Origin: Gloeobacter kilaueensis JS1
Lineage (GTDB): Bacteria; Cyanobacteriota; Cyanobacteriia; Gloeobacterales; Gloeobacteraceae
DNA length: 64,000 nucleotides
Assembly (NCBI RefSeq): GCF_000484535.1
Contig: NC_022600.1
Span: 62,001 to 126,000, forward strand
Direction of reading: 5' to 3'
The translations under genes and the position numbers were made by a program. Below are positions 47,901-59,630 of the stretch, piece after piece (position 1 is the stretch's first letter; every line of letters begins with the position of its first letter). The notes under the pieces are model-generated. The model saw only the letters and a program-made list of their open reading frames with translations, was not told the DNA's origin and ran no database searches.

Positions 47901-48161
47901 GGCAGTCGCGTCGGCTCCATCGCTGCCTGCAAAGTTGTACTCATCGTCTTCGGCTCTCCAGTCCGTGCTGTCATCTGCTGCCCAGGCCGTATCGTCGGTG
48001 TCAAAGTCAGCTTCGGCGACAGCGCTGGCAGTGTCATCAGCGGCTGGTGCATCGCTGGGGATGTCTGCTTCGAGTTCAGAAGCAGGGGATTGCTCCTCGG
48101 GGGAGGCGGCTTCGTCCTCCTCGGTATCGTCGCTTGGGGAGTAGTCTTCCTCGTCAGGCAT
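44946..48161 (-). CDS. Multidomain polymorphic toxin
   Basis: A 1071-residue protein. Residues 1-280 are very acidic, Asp/Ala-rich low complexity. Around 282-330 lie amphipathic helices (NIWEGLSDFGEAALGAV). Residues 405-470 are a Gln-rich coiled coil, and 550 has a PPPPPPG linker. Residues 584-625 are hydrophobic (GLVTVAAVGVTVATGGAGAG), like the pre-toxin region of polymorphic toxins. Residues 857-924 are an acidic linker, and 942-1071 form a compact C-terminal domain (VTVYRVEGEGNQRVLIDKNG, ALFLNFGDEARAEEFLQQRS, EMRRIAVP) that is probably the toxin. It could be ADP-ribosyltransferase-like, but this is uncertain. Immunity-like genes follow. The ATG at 48161 is preferred over 48236. Confidence 0.75.
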   Translation of the reverse strand: MPDEEDYSPSDDTEEDEAASPEEQSPASELEADIPSDAPAADDTASAVAEADFDTDDTAWAADDSTDWRAEDDEYNFAGSDGADATADVDFDPADTAEADPLFFDDTAVDPSAFDGGSEATDADFDYLPGIDDAPAPTALDDPDTLPLDITDTDDQSDGEAFASDALFARDGEPLAIDNPDAESLPFDDSADGLPGSEDVPSYALDVTDDQQTPLSTDENPAADEDDNPLSELFTSATEAVSDLLALGGADSKQQSEPSANAQPDDSGSALGALGEGLSNIWEGLSDFGEAALGAVSNPAALPEQAENFLAGTFGDLGETFTNLFGNSDSDEEAQANPDPDGAAQANADPDNPDNNNPQTDVNADDGSQPNANPSAADTNAQSGTNTNPQAPPNAAQPLTAEQLQQQQLQQLSQARAELANYRQQVDAQFNKIVNEDGTVLDRAADTGKAVLENTVNTVADVAGDAWNFLTGNGDKDEDHKLMQEDSSSAVEAQTKQKLDQLDSKFNELETAIKNGDNTAIQRLNSELYGDPQQQAAAAAAQQNPSGEQTPPPPPPGLMAQTINDVNGSVQKFSQDFNAGGEMLKMGLVTVAAVGVTVATGGAGAGAGVAMLAAAGTGAAANVAINAADETASGHQYSLEQMGNDALSGLQTGALSAIPIPGVGAVGGAASKGILGATEQVLGREIAESAIAQGASKFIGHQVVEGTYQNAVGGMLNTAAGVAFDPNLSLEQKLSAVGNSGLEAFDPSNIVLNTATGVGIEASLNRLGRARVEVPAGEVPPAPELPEGSPLRNAQGEVPLPTVEVPQLPESGQTPFEPSVVEREPVAVGAERSSKPDAAPTPIEEPASGQSNERRRSEESETAASPETEGGSNGDGNGNGDGDEPPRNRNEEEGSGNEEGNEEGQNNPEEEEPSNDNSNDDASESLPEDEDNQTAAEDRNVTVYRVEGEGNQRVLIDKNGGVDIPVVRSKKGKGPERALFLNFGDEARAEEFLQQRSKQFPDTQVKSFDVPEPFLEEMRRIAVPQSEKKQFPNRPEIADPTKASDQFGLTEEQIKTLREVIIQGTGKIRSE

Positions 48162-48296
48162 AGCACCACACTGGGAGGTTCGGTCCACAGTCAGGCCAGC
48201 CAGAAAAGAATGCCATACACTCCGCAGGCAGTCCACTGGCCGGATCGGACCGTCAAAATCTTAGGGAAGAAGCTTAAGTTTTGTAAGCAGGACGAT

Positions 48297-48328
48297 AAAA
48301 AAAGGAGGCGAGAGATCGCCTCCTTTTT
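48297..48328. terminator. Bidirectional intrinsic terminator
   Basis: GGAGGCGA, a GAGA loop, TCGCCTCC, flanked by A and T runs on both sides. It is downstream of the minus-strand hemerythrin-like gene (stop at 48350) and upstream of the toxin gene, so it insulates the toxin from read-through. Confidence 0.85.
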
Positions 48329-48349
48329 GTTTCTACTCAACGCGCACCG

Positions 48350-49402
48350 TTAGCGGGTACTGGGTGCCTGCTGCTGGGATACATCCTGGAATCGGCTCTT
48401 GGCCATCTGGAACTGCTTGCCCATCTCGCGCAATTGCTCGTCGCTGAAGTGCTGGCGCAGCTTGGCAAATAGCTCCGCTTCTTCGAAGTTGACGTGGCTT
48501 TGCACCTTGTCCTGCAGTTGGGCGATGCGTGCCTTAAAATCGCCCCCGATGCCGTTGCGGCGCACTTCCTCAAGCATGGCCTCCAATTCTGCCTGGTCCT
48601 GGTAGGCGTACTCAGCCTTGCTCAAGCTGTCGTCGAAGCGCTTGAGATCGGCGTACCAGGTCTGCTCCTCGGCATGGGCGTGGGCGCTCAGATCGCCGTA
48701 GAGCTGGTTAAAAAATTCCAGCTGCTTGTCCGGGTCGTTGGTGTCCTGGATCTGGGCAAAGAGGGTGCTGACTTTCTGGTGATCCATGTGGACGTAGTCG
48801 GTCACCTTCATGTCGGGACCACCTTCGCCCCGGCTCGTCACCGAACCAAAGACGCCGGTGAGGGCGGCAAGCGAATCCTGGACGCGGGCCCACAGTCCCT
48901 GGTCGGGATCCTGGCCGGTGAGTTCGCGGGTACCCAGAATTTCGAGGATGCCCTTGAGCTGCTCCTGGTGGGAGCGGTTCTCGAAGTTGACCGTGTTGAG
49001 CGGTGCAATCGCCGCGTCGATGTCAGCACCCACCACCTGAGCCGCCTTGTGCAGCGTGATGCCTGCCATCGCTGCTGCGTGCTTGAGCAGTTCGAGCTGG
49101 CTGAACTTGTCGTAGGCGCTCAGTTTGTCGCCTTGAATCGACTCTTCGAGCTTGTTGCCCATCTCATAGACGAGGGGCCGGGCTTCGCCTTTGACGCCAT
49201 ACTGGATAATCGCGTTGTCGATCACGGTGAGATTCTTGCGATCGTCGCGGATAAAGTCGCTGAGGCGCTTGCGGATCTCAGCGTCGTTGCTCTGGGTAAG
49301 CAACTGTTCCTCGATTTTGATGATCTGCTCCTGGGTCGCCTTGATGTCGGCGAGCCTGACAGCGATCGCCTGACGTTTTTCGTCGGCAATGATCGGTACC
49401 AT
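48350..49402 (-). CDS. Hemerythrin HHE-domain protein
   Basis: A 350-residue protein with two helical halves. The C-terminal half has hemerythrin-type ligands: MDHQKVSTLFAQIQ, DLSAHAHAEEQTWYADLKRF and VQSHVNFEEAELFAKLRQHF. The N-terminal half has a similar helical pattern (SQLELLKHAAAMAGITLHKA) and may be a degenerate second copy. Such proteins bind di-iron and sense or store oxygen, NO or iron. Ends at the hairpin 48297-48328. Confidence 0.85.
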   Translation of the reverse strand: MVPIIADEKRQAIAVRLADIKATQEQIIKIEEQLLTQSNDAEIRKRLSDFIRDDRKNLTVIDNAIIQYGVKGEARPLVYEMGNKLEESIQGDKLSAYDKFSQLELLKHAAAMAGITLHKAAQVVGADIDAAIAPLNTVNFENRSHQEQLKGILEILGTRELTGQDPDQGLWARVQDSLAALTGVFGSVTSRGEGGPDMKVTDYVHMDHQKVSTLFAQIQDTNDPDKQLEFFNQLYGDLSAHAHAEEQTWYADLKRFDDSLSKAEYAYQDQAELEAMLEEVRRNGIGGDFKARIAQLQDKVQSHVNFEEAELFAKLRQHFSDEQLREMGKQFQMAKSRFQDVSQQQAPSTR

Positions 49403-49563
49403 GATGCCTCTCCTGTTGGTCGGACTCTCTTCTGTCGATCTTCGCGAGCAAGGCTGCCACTGCTATCCCCCCCAGGGCGGAAAGCGGCGAAGCGCATCGC
49501 AGAGTCGAACGAAAAAGCCGGGTACGCCCAGAGCCTACCCGGTCCTGTCCTGCAAACTGGGGG

Positions 49564-52500
49564 TTAATCGTCGTCGTCTACTTTTGGCGCGGCAACGACC
49601 GCCTCTGCCTGGGCGTAGAGCCGCGCCTGGGCAGCGAGGTAAGCCGCTTCGCTGAGGCGGTTTTCTTTTGCGGCTCTGGCGTGCAGGTCGTCCGCTGCCA
49701 TCGACAGGCGGGTGAGGCGACCGAGCCTGCGGCTGTCGCGGTCAGGAGCGCTGGTATCGAGCTTATCGACCAGCTTCCAGATCCGCTCGCCCTCGGCGGT
49801 CGGCTGGTATTTGACACTGTCGTTAAAGGCGATCTGGCTCGCGGTAATGCCGTTGTAGGTGGACTGGAACAGATCGCGCAGGTCGGTGGCGAACAGGTCG
49901 CCCAGGTTGTTGGGCGGCAGCCCCAGAAGCAACTCCTCGGTCTTGACGATCGAGGCGGTGACGTAGTGCTGCTTGCCCAGGTAGCCGGGTCTGGCGTAGG
50001 GGCTTACCACCAGCAGGGGCGTGCGGTGCTGGTGGATGTGATCGAGGGACGATTGGGCGTCGTCGAAGGTCATAAAAATAGCGCTACCGGTGCCGGTGGC
50101 GGCGTTGTAGTAGACGGGGCTATTCATGATGTGCTGGACGACCTGGCCGAGGGCCACATCGCCGTCGCCAATCTGCTGCAGGCCGGAGCTGCCGACAGCG
50201 GTGGCGTTCGGTGCCTGGACACTGCCGGTGTGGTCGTTGGGCAGGTAGATATAGAGGTACTGGGGCAGGGTACCGGCGCTCACCATCCGGTCGAAGTCGG
50301 CGATGAACTCTTTGGCCCGGCGCTGGTCGGAGATGTTGAAGTTGTAGCCGGGGTAGTTCGCGTCCAGGTGCGCTTCGCCGCTCGTATTCTTCTCTCCCAG
50401 CACCGCGAGGATGGGCAGGTTGAGAAAGTAAGACTGCCCCAGGCCGCTGGTGGTCGAGGTGACATCGCCCAGGTTGACGACAGGCTGGGTGATCGTGAAG
50501 TTGTCCGCCTGCAGTTGCGGGTAGCCCACCTGGCCGCTGGGCGGGTCGTTGAGGGTGGTGGGCGTGCTGGTGCCGGTGTCGGTGCCCTCGATGCGGATCA
50601 TCGCTCCGTAATCTTTGAAGCTCACACCGTTGCGGGCGGCGTTGTTGAAGATGTAGCCGCTCGCCGGATAGTCCTCCGGCTCGAAGTTTTTGTTGACCAG
50701 CAGGCCACGGCCCGTCTTGACCAGCAGCGTCTTTTGGGTGTAGTCGGTCGAAGTGCCGGAGGCAGCGAACTGGTGACCGGCGTCGGACTCTTCGGAGTCG
50801 GAGTAGTAGTTGACGGCGGCGGCAAAAGTCTGGGCGAGCGCCTGGGTGTTGAGGCTCACCCCGGTGTACTGGCCGTTGGTGAAGGTCGAACCGTCGGCGT
50901 TGTTGTAGGTGAGGCTCGAATAGGGACCAAAGTGGACGCTCAGGTTGCCGAGCATCGAGTCGAAGGTCTTGTTTTCTTGCAGAATGCGGATGACGTGGGT
51001 GATTTTGGCAGAAGGCTTGCCCCCTGCCGGCACGATGCTCGTATCGGCGGGCGCGTGGATGCCGTAGTTGTAGCCCAGCACCGCCGTGTTATCGAGGGTC
51101 AGGCCACTGAGGCTGACTTTCTGGATCGTGCCAAAGATAAAGTTGCTGTCGCTAAAAGATTGAACCCCGGTGGCCGTCGGGTTGGTCGTAAAGTCGGTGA
51201 GCGGATTGATGTCCTCGCCGATGCCCTTGGCATTGACGATGTAGAGCGTCTGGTCGTCCGGGCTGAGGGCGAGGGCGGTCGGGTACCAGCCCGTCGCAAT
51301 CCGCCCCAGCAGCTTTGGCCGGGCGGGGCGGGTCGTGTCGAGGACAGCGACCGAGTTGAGCCCGGCCTCGGCCACGTAGAGCCGCGTGCCGTCGCTGGAG
51401 GCGACCAGGGCGTTCGGATAGGAGCCTGTGACTTTATGGCCGTCCGAGGTTTTTACCCTGATGGGCGAGAGGTCAAAGTCGGGCAGCACCTTGTTGGTAT
51501 TGAGCAGAATGCGGGCCAGGCTGTCGCTGTTGGCCTTGGCGACGTAGAGTACCTCGATCTTGCCCTTGCGGACGATCGCCGTCGCCGAGGGATGGGTGTC
51601 GCCTACCTGATAGAGATCGTCGAGGGGCTTGCCCAGGTAAAACGACTGCGCCAGGCTGGCGTTCGCACCGTCTCCCCCTGGAGCCGAAACAAAGGAGAGC
51701 GAGGAGGTCTTCGGATTGCTCCCCGATGTGTCGGTGAGCGGCACAAAGTAGCCGGCGGGCTGGTTCTGAGCGGTCGCGCCGATGCTTGTAAGCTGGCCGT
51801 TGCCGTCGTAGGCAGGACTGGCAAACTTGTACTCGGTAACGCCCCAGTTGCTCACCAGGATCTTGCTGCCGTCCTTGCTCACCGAGACACCGTACGGAAA
51901 GTAGCCCACAGCAATCTGTTTGACGACGGCGAAGCTGGTCGTGTCGATTACCGCGAGGCTGTTGTCGCCGTTGCAGGCGACATAAAGATAGCGCCCGTCC
52001 GGCGAGAGGGCAGAACCAGCCGGGAAGGTGGTCTGGGCCCCGGTGGTGCGGCTGAAGCCCGAGGGAGCCGGTGGCAGGTTGCCGTTGGCGTCCTTGGTGT
52101 TGAGCACGGGGTTGGGGACGTAGTTGCTCACGTAGCCCGCCGTGCTGGGCAAAGTCGGTGCGATCGCAACGCTGGCGGGGGTAGCCGCCGCAATCTGACC
52201 GTCGGTACTGATGCTATAAAGATAAATCTTGTTGTCGCCGCCGCCGGAGGCCCAGACGGTGTAGGGGCCGCTGCCGGTAATCTGCAGGCCGATAAAGCCC
52301 TTGGGCGTGCTGGTCGAAGCGTTCTCGAAGATGCTTGAGATCACCTGCAGCGTCGCTGTGTCGATTACCGAAAGCGAGTAGCCGCCCTTGTTGCTCGGGC
52401 TCTGGAGCGAGGCGAGGCCGACGTCGCGCTCGTCGTTGTTGGTGGTGATCAAGTACCTGCCGTCCGGGGTGAGCACTGCCCCAAGCGGATTCATGCCCAC

Positions 52501-52776
52501 CTGGAGGCTGGTGCCGGCGGGTTTGACGATCCGGCCATTGGGGATGACGCCGTGAAAGTAGTTGCCGTCGTTGAACTTGTTTGGCCCTGCAAATAGCTCT
52601 GCCCCCGCGTAGGTGCCCGTCTCGGAGGTGCCGAAGACGGGGCTTGTGACCTGAGCCCAATTTGAAGAGGTGACGGCTGTAAGCGCCGGGGTGGGCTTTG
52701 CCTGGACCGACGGTTGGCTGCCCAGCGCCAGAGCGGCGAACACAGCCAGGGTAAAAGCAAAATCTTTGCGTTGCAT
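49564..52776 (-). CDS. Exported YncE-like beta-propeller fused to phosphoesterase
   Basis: A 1070-residue exported protein (signal FAFTLAVFAALALGSQPSVQ). Residues 50-600 show repeated beta-propeller blades of YncE type, such as LSPDGRYLYVACNGDNSLAV and VAVLDTTRPARPKLLGRIAT. The C-terminal third has the phosphoesterase pattern VIRILQENKTFDSMLG, ASGYIFNNAARNGVSFKDYG, YIYLPNDHTGS and IFMTFDDAQSSLDHIHQHRT, as in acid phosphatase / phospholipase C-like alkaline phosphatase superfamily proteins. Substrate unknown. The start at 52776 is chosen for the signal peptide. Tail DDDD. Confidence 0.88.
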   Translation of the reverse strand: MQRKDFAFTLAVFAALALGSQPSVQAKPTPALTAVTSSNWAQVTSPVFGTSETGTYAGAELFAGPNKFNDGNYFHGVIPNGRIVKPAGTSLQVGMNPLGAVLTPDGRYLITTNNDERDVGLASLQSPSNKGGYSLSVIDTATLQVISSIFENASTSTPKGFIGLQITGSGPYTVWASGGGDNKIYLYSISTDGQIAAATPASVAIAPTLPSTAGYVSNYVPNPVLNTKDANGNLPPAPSGFSRTTGAQTTFPAGSALSPDGRYLYVACNGDNSLAVIDTTSFAVVKQIAVGYFPYGVSVSKDGSKILVSNWGVTEYKFASPAYDGNGQLTSIGATAQNQPAGYFVPLTDTSGSNPKTSSLSFVSAPGGDGANASLAQSFYLGKPLDDLYQVGDTHPSATAIVRKGKIEVLYVAKANSDSLARILLNTNKVLPDFDLSPIRVKTSDGHKVTGSYPNALVASSDGTRLYVAEAGLNSVAVLDTTRPARPKLLGRIATGWYPTALALSPDDQTLYIVNAKGIGEDINPLTDFTTNPTATGVQSFSDSNFIFGTIQKVSLSGLTLDNTAVLGYNYGIHAPADTSIVPAGGKPSAKITHVIRILQENKTFDSMLGNLSVHFGPYSSLTYNNADGSTFTNGQYTGVSLNTQALAQTFAAAVNYYSDSEESDAGHQFAASGTSTDYTQKTLLVKTGRGLLVNKNFEPEDYPASGYIFNNAARNGVSFKDYGAMIRIEGTDTGTSTPTTLNDPPSGQVGYPQLQADNFTITQPVVNLGDVTSTTSGLGQSYFLNLPILAVLGEKNTSGEAHLDANYPGYNFNISDQRRAKEFIADFDRMVSAGTLPQYLYIYLPNDHTGSVQAPNATAVGSSGLQQIGDGDVALGQVVQHIMNSPVYYNAATGTGSAIFMTFDDAQSSLDHIHQHRTPLLVVSPYARPGYLGKQHYVTASIVKTEELLLGLPPNNLGDLFATDLRDLFQSTYNGITASQIAFNDSVKYQPTAEGERIWKLVDKLDTSAPDRDSRRLGRLTRLSMAADDLHARAAKENRLSEAAYLAAQARLYAQAEAVVAAPKVDDDD

Positions 52777-52992
52777 ACGCTGCCTCGGACAGTAAGCACG
52801 GATCACAGCTCACCATAGAGGGCGCAGGTGACAAATTCGGCGCTGCCAGATTAAGAGAAGGTTAACTGCCGGAGTTGACAGTGGCCGCTCCGGCCTGCTT
52901 TGCGATATGATAAAGAACCTGTCGGGCGCCAACGGCGTCCCTGCTGTCCTGTGCCCGATTGGCGCTATGCCTACGCCCTGTTTGAGGTACGC

Positions 52993-56289
<3,297 letters not shown>

Positions 56290-56316
56290 TATTCCTCAAC
56301 AGTTCATCCTCTGCCT

Positions 56317-56350
56317 CTGCGCCCCCGGCTACACGTAGCCGGGGGCGCAG
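56317..56350. terminator. Strong hairpin after rpoB
   Basis: Perfect 15-bp stem, CTGCGCCCCCGGCTA, CACG loop, and the exact complement. It is 27 nt past the rpoB stop and before the convergent LysR gene. GC-rich with no U-run; probably a terminator for rpoB or both genes. Confidence 0.75.
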
Positions 56351-56416
56351 CATTGATAGCGCCACCCAATAGTCTCAGATCGTCGGCGCGGTCATGGAGT
56401 GTCTTACGGCAAAGAT

Positions 56417-57337
56417 TCAGTCGAGAATGTGTTGTTTGCGCAACCCATCGACAAGTTCGTCTAGAAATGTCAAAAATGCTCCGACCCTGGCAGGTAGAAA
56501 CTTTTTTTGGGGATAGAGGACCGAGATGGGGACACTGGGGGGAGCAAACTGTTCGAGCACGGGGATGAGTGTGCCACTGGCAATGGCCGGCCATACAAGA
56601 AAGTTATACATCTGGATAAGCCCGCCGCCTGCCACTGCAGCCGCCAGCAAAGCCTGGGGGTCGTCGAAGCTCAGCCGCCCCGGTACAGGAAGGGTGAATA
56701 CCTCCGTTGAACCCTCTTTGCTGAATTGCCATTCGCGCGGTCTGCCTATCTGGGGAAGCACGAAATTGAGACAGTGACAATCTTCCAGCTCCGCAGGGCT
56801 GTGCGGAATTCTGGTGCGGGCGAGATAGGCCGGCGCGGCACAGGTGATCAGTCGCGCGCGCGCGAGGGGACGCATCTGCAGGCTGCTGTCGGGGCTGCGA
56901 CCGATGCGCACGATGGCATCGACGCCCTGTTCGATCAAGTTGACTTGACGCTCGTCAAAACCTACCTCCAGTTGCAATTGTGGGTAACGCTCGATGAACC
57001 GGGGCAGGGCTGGGGAGATGTGCATTCGACCAAAGGCTGCTGGGAAGTTGAGTTTTAACGTACCTGTCGGTGCCAGGTGGGCCTGACTGAGGACCGTTTC
57101 CGCTTCTTCCAACTCCCCTAAAATCTGTCGGCAACGCTCGAAAAACACAAGTCCTTCTTCTGTCAAGGCAATGCTGCGGGTGGTGCGGTTGAGCAGGCGC
57201 ACTCCCAGGCGCTCTTCTAACTGCCGCACGGCGCGGGAGATCGACGAGGGGGAGGTTCCTGCCAGCCGTGCCGCTGCAGTGAAATTTCCCTGCTGGGCTG
57301 CTCGGACAAACAAAAGCAGGCTGGTAAGGCGATCCAT
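56417..57337 (-). CDS. LysR family transcriptional regulator
   Basis: A 306-residue LysR. The N-terminal winged helix-turn-helix is MDRLTSLLLFVRAAQQGNFT, AAARLAGTSPSSISRAVRQL and LLNRTTRSIALTEEG. The C-terminal effector domain has LNFPAAFGRMHISPALPRFI. Of the CrgA/DsdC-like group often controlling a divergent neighbour; the SDR gene starting at 57482 is divergent with a 144-nt shared region, so it is the likely target. Confidence 0.9.
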   Translation of the reverse strand: MDRLTSLLLFVRAAQQGNFTAAARLAGTSPSSISRAVRQLEERLGVRLLNRTTRSIALTEEGLVFFERCRQILGELEEAETVLSQAHLAPTGTLKLNFPAAFGRMHISPALPRFIERYPQLQLEVGFDERQVNLIEQGVDAIVRIGRSPDSSLQMRPLARARLITCAAPAYLARTRIPHSPAELEDCHCLNFVLPQIGRPREWQFSKEGSTEVFTLPVPGRLSFDDPQALLAAAVAGGGLIQMYNFLVWPAIASGTLIPVLEQFAPPSVPISVLYPQKKFLPARVGAFLTFLDELVDGLRKQHILD

Positions 57338-57481
57338 TGGCGAAACTTTCTATTATTGCTGTTTCTGCAATAGTACTGTGCAGAAAGACTACTTTTTTGC
57401 ACAGAAAGAAACGCTTAAGTTGAAATTGTTCGGCGGAGCGTACACTTGCCGGACCCAAACAGACATTTTGGGAGCAAAACA

Positions 57482-58216
57482 GTGAAGATCGCTGGTGCAG
57501 TTTCTCTTGTGACAGGAGCGAATGGAGGACTCGGTCAGGCTTACATCGAAGCGTTGCTGGCAGCGGGAGCGGCCAAGGTCTACGCTGCCGCTCGCAGGCC
57601 AGATTCTGTAGTGGTTAGCGCGCCAGGTCGGGTGGTTCCGATTGCCCTCGACGTTACCGACGAGCGCTCCGTGGCAGCCGCTGCTGCTGTGGCCACGGAT
57701 GTCACCCTGGTGATCAACAACGCTGGGGTTGCTCTCAATTACGGCGGTTTTGTGACCGCTGGCAACACTGCTGCAGCCCGTCAGGAGATGGAGGTCAATT
57801 ACTTCGGTACTTGGTGGGTATCGCGGGCTTTTGCGCCAGTGCTCAAGGCCAACAGTGGCGGTGCGTTTGCGAACGTTCTGTCGATCCTGGCTCTGGTTAC
57901 TGCTCCTATCATCGGAACCTACTCGGCCTCCAAGGCTGCTGCTCTGGCCCTGACGCGCAGCCTGCGTGCAGAACTTGCTGCCCAGGGAACACAAGTGATT
58001 GCCGTGCTGCCCGGTACCATCGACACACCGATGAGCAAGGACTACCCGGACCCGAAGGTTTCTGTGGCGGAGGTGGCTGCCCTGACACTGCGTGCTATCG
58101 AAGAAGGCATCTCTGAGGTGTATCCGGGTGAGCAGGCGAGCCGACTGGCGGAACAGTTGCTGAGCGATCCCAAAGCGGTCGAAAAACAAATGTCGTCGCT
58201 GTTGCCCACTGCTTGA
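57482..58216 (+). CDS. Short-chain dehydrogenase/reductase
   Basis: A 244-residue SDR. Cofactor motif VTGANGGLGQAYIEALLAAG, NNAGVA, and the active site with Ser in NVLSILALV and YSASKAAALALTRSL (Y-x3-K). The GTG at 57482 follows GGGAGCAAAACA; the TTG at 57446 extends needlessly. Divergent from LysR and probably controlled by it. Substrate unknown. Confidence 0.87.
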   Translation: MKIAGAVSLVTGANGGLGQAYIEALLAAGAAKVYAAARRPDSVVVSAPGRVVPIALDVTDERSVAAAAAVATDVTLVINNAGVALNYGGFVTAGNTAAARQEMEVNYFGTWWVSRAFAPVLKANSGGAFANVLSILALVTAPIIGTYSASKAAALALTRSLRAELAAQGTQVIAVLPGTIDTPMSKDYPDPKVSVAEVAALTLRAIEEGISEVYPGEQASRLAEQLLSDPKAVEKQMSSLLPTA

Positions 58217-58415
58217 AGCACGGTGGGCCAACGAGTTTTTACTCGCCTGGGTCTTCTGGATCGCTGCTCAGTAAAAGGGTGGCAGGGCGTTGCGTCTATG
58301 CTCGAAGAGGCATACTCAAAAGAGTGCCTGTGAACCGAGAAGCCCGCCCCCAAAAGAAGGTTGGGGCCAGGCCGATCAAGGCTGGGAGTATCTCACCTGA
58401 CGGAGCATCGCATTC

Positions 58416-59630
58416 ATGTTTGTTCTTGCTGCTTCGACACCGGGAGTGTTGCCGCCAGGACTGTTGAGCCTGGGACAGCTCCTTGCCAGTTTGCTTGTTA
58501 TCTATATCGCAAGCAAGTTGGGCGGGGAGCTGGCGCTGCGCCTCAAGCAGCCCGCCGTGCTGGGAGAGCTGGTGGCAGGGCTTGCCGTCGGTGTCTCGGG
58601 CCTCAAGCTCATCGATCCGGCCCAGCCGGTGCTGCTTTTACTCGCCCAGGTGGGCGTCACCCTGCTGCTGTTTGAAATCGGCCTCGAATCGGAATTGCGT
58701 GGGCTACTCAAGCTCGGTGTTCAGGCGACGGCCACGGCCCTCGTCGGCATGGTCGTCCCCTTCGTTCTGGGCTACGGGGTGATGAAGGCCACCGGGGCAG
58801 CGGAACTGGTCGCCGTCTTTGTCGGTGCCTCCTCGACGGCGACCAGCATCGGCATCAGTGCCAGGGTGCTCTCAGAACTCGGTTACCTGCGGCGAACCGA
58901 GGGCCAGATCATCCTCGGGGCGGCGGTGCTCGACGACATCCTCGGGGTGGTCATCCTCTCGGTGGTGGCGAGTATCGCCGCAGGGGGCAGCCTCGAATGG
59001 ACGGGGGTGGCCCGGATCGTCGTCTCCTCGCTACTGTTCCTGGTGGGGGCGATCGTGATCGGCAACCGGTTTATGCCCTTTTTTCTGGCGATTGTCCGCC
59101 GTTTGCGCACGCGGGGCGAACTTCTGACCGCCTCCCTCGTCTTTGCCTTTGCCCTCGCCTGGCTGGCCGAGCAACTGGGTTCCGCCGCCATCATCGGTGC
59201 CTTTGCCGCCGGGCTGGTGCTCTGTGAAACCGACAAGCGTCACGACCTGGAGGCCCAACTGCGGCCTGTGACCGACTTTTTTTTGCCGATCTTTTTTATT
59301 ACGGTCGGAGCCGGAGTGAATCTGGCGCTGCTTGCTGACCGACAGGCGCTGCTTCTGGCTCTCGCCCTGAGTGCCCTCGCGGTCGTAGGCAAACTTGTCT
59401 GCGGCTGGGCCGCCATCGGCGTCAAAGCCGACAAACTGGTGATCGGGGCGGGCATGGTGCCCAGGGGCGAAGTGGGCCTCGTCTTCGCGAGCGTCGGCCT
59501 CGCCACTGGCGTGCTCAGTGGGGCCAACCACACCGCCGTCGTGATCATGGTGATTCTCACCACCTTTTTCGGGCCGCTCCTTTTAGGAGCGCTGCTGCGC
59601 CGCCAGAAACGCTCCGACCTCGCCGCTTAA
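58416..59630 (+). CDS. Cation:proton antiporter, CPA2 family (KefB-like)
   Basis: A 404-residue membrane protein with about 12 hydrophobic segments. Motifs: LKQPAVLGELVAGLAVGVSG, FVGASSTATSIGISARVLSE and GAAVLDDILGVVILSVVASI (the paired aspartates in the ion pathway). GVNLALL and MVPRGEVGLVFASVGL follow. It exports Na+ or K+ against protons. Its stop overlaps the convergent fabI stop by 4 nt. No TrkA domain, so shorter than KefB. Confidence 0.92.
   Translation: MFVLAASTPGVLPPGLLSLGQLLASLLVIYIASKLGGELALRLKQPAVLGELVAGLAVGVSGLKLIDPAQPVLLLLAQVGVTLLLFEIGLESELRGLLKLGVQATATALVGMVVPFVLGYGVMKATGAAELVAVFVGASSTATSIGISARVLSELGYLRRTEGQIILGAAVLDDILGVVILSVVASIAAGGSLEWTGVARIVVSSLLFLVGAIVIGNRFMPFFLAIVRRLRTRGELLTASLVFAFALAWLAEQLGSAAIIGAFAAGLVLCETDKRHDLEAQLRPVTDFFLPIFFITVGAGVNLALLADRQALLLALALSALAVVGKLVCGWAAIGVKADKLVIGAGMVPRGEVGLVFASVGLATGVLSGANHTAVVIMVILTTFFGPLLLGALLRRQKRSDLAA

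Noticed and set aside
49681-52338. 885-codon open frame on the plus strand
   Set aside because: It is the antisense shadow of the YncE/phosphoesterase gene. The minus frame has a signal peptide, propeller repeats and catalytic motifs; the plus frame has none.
52875-52911. TTGACA and TATGAT upstream of rpoB
   Set aside because: The spacing is 25 nt, too long for a standard promoter. The TATGAT box may still be a -10 with another -35.
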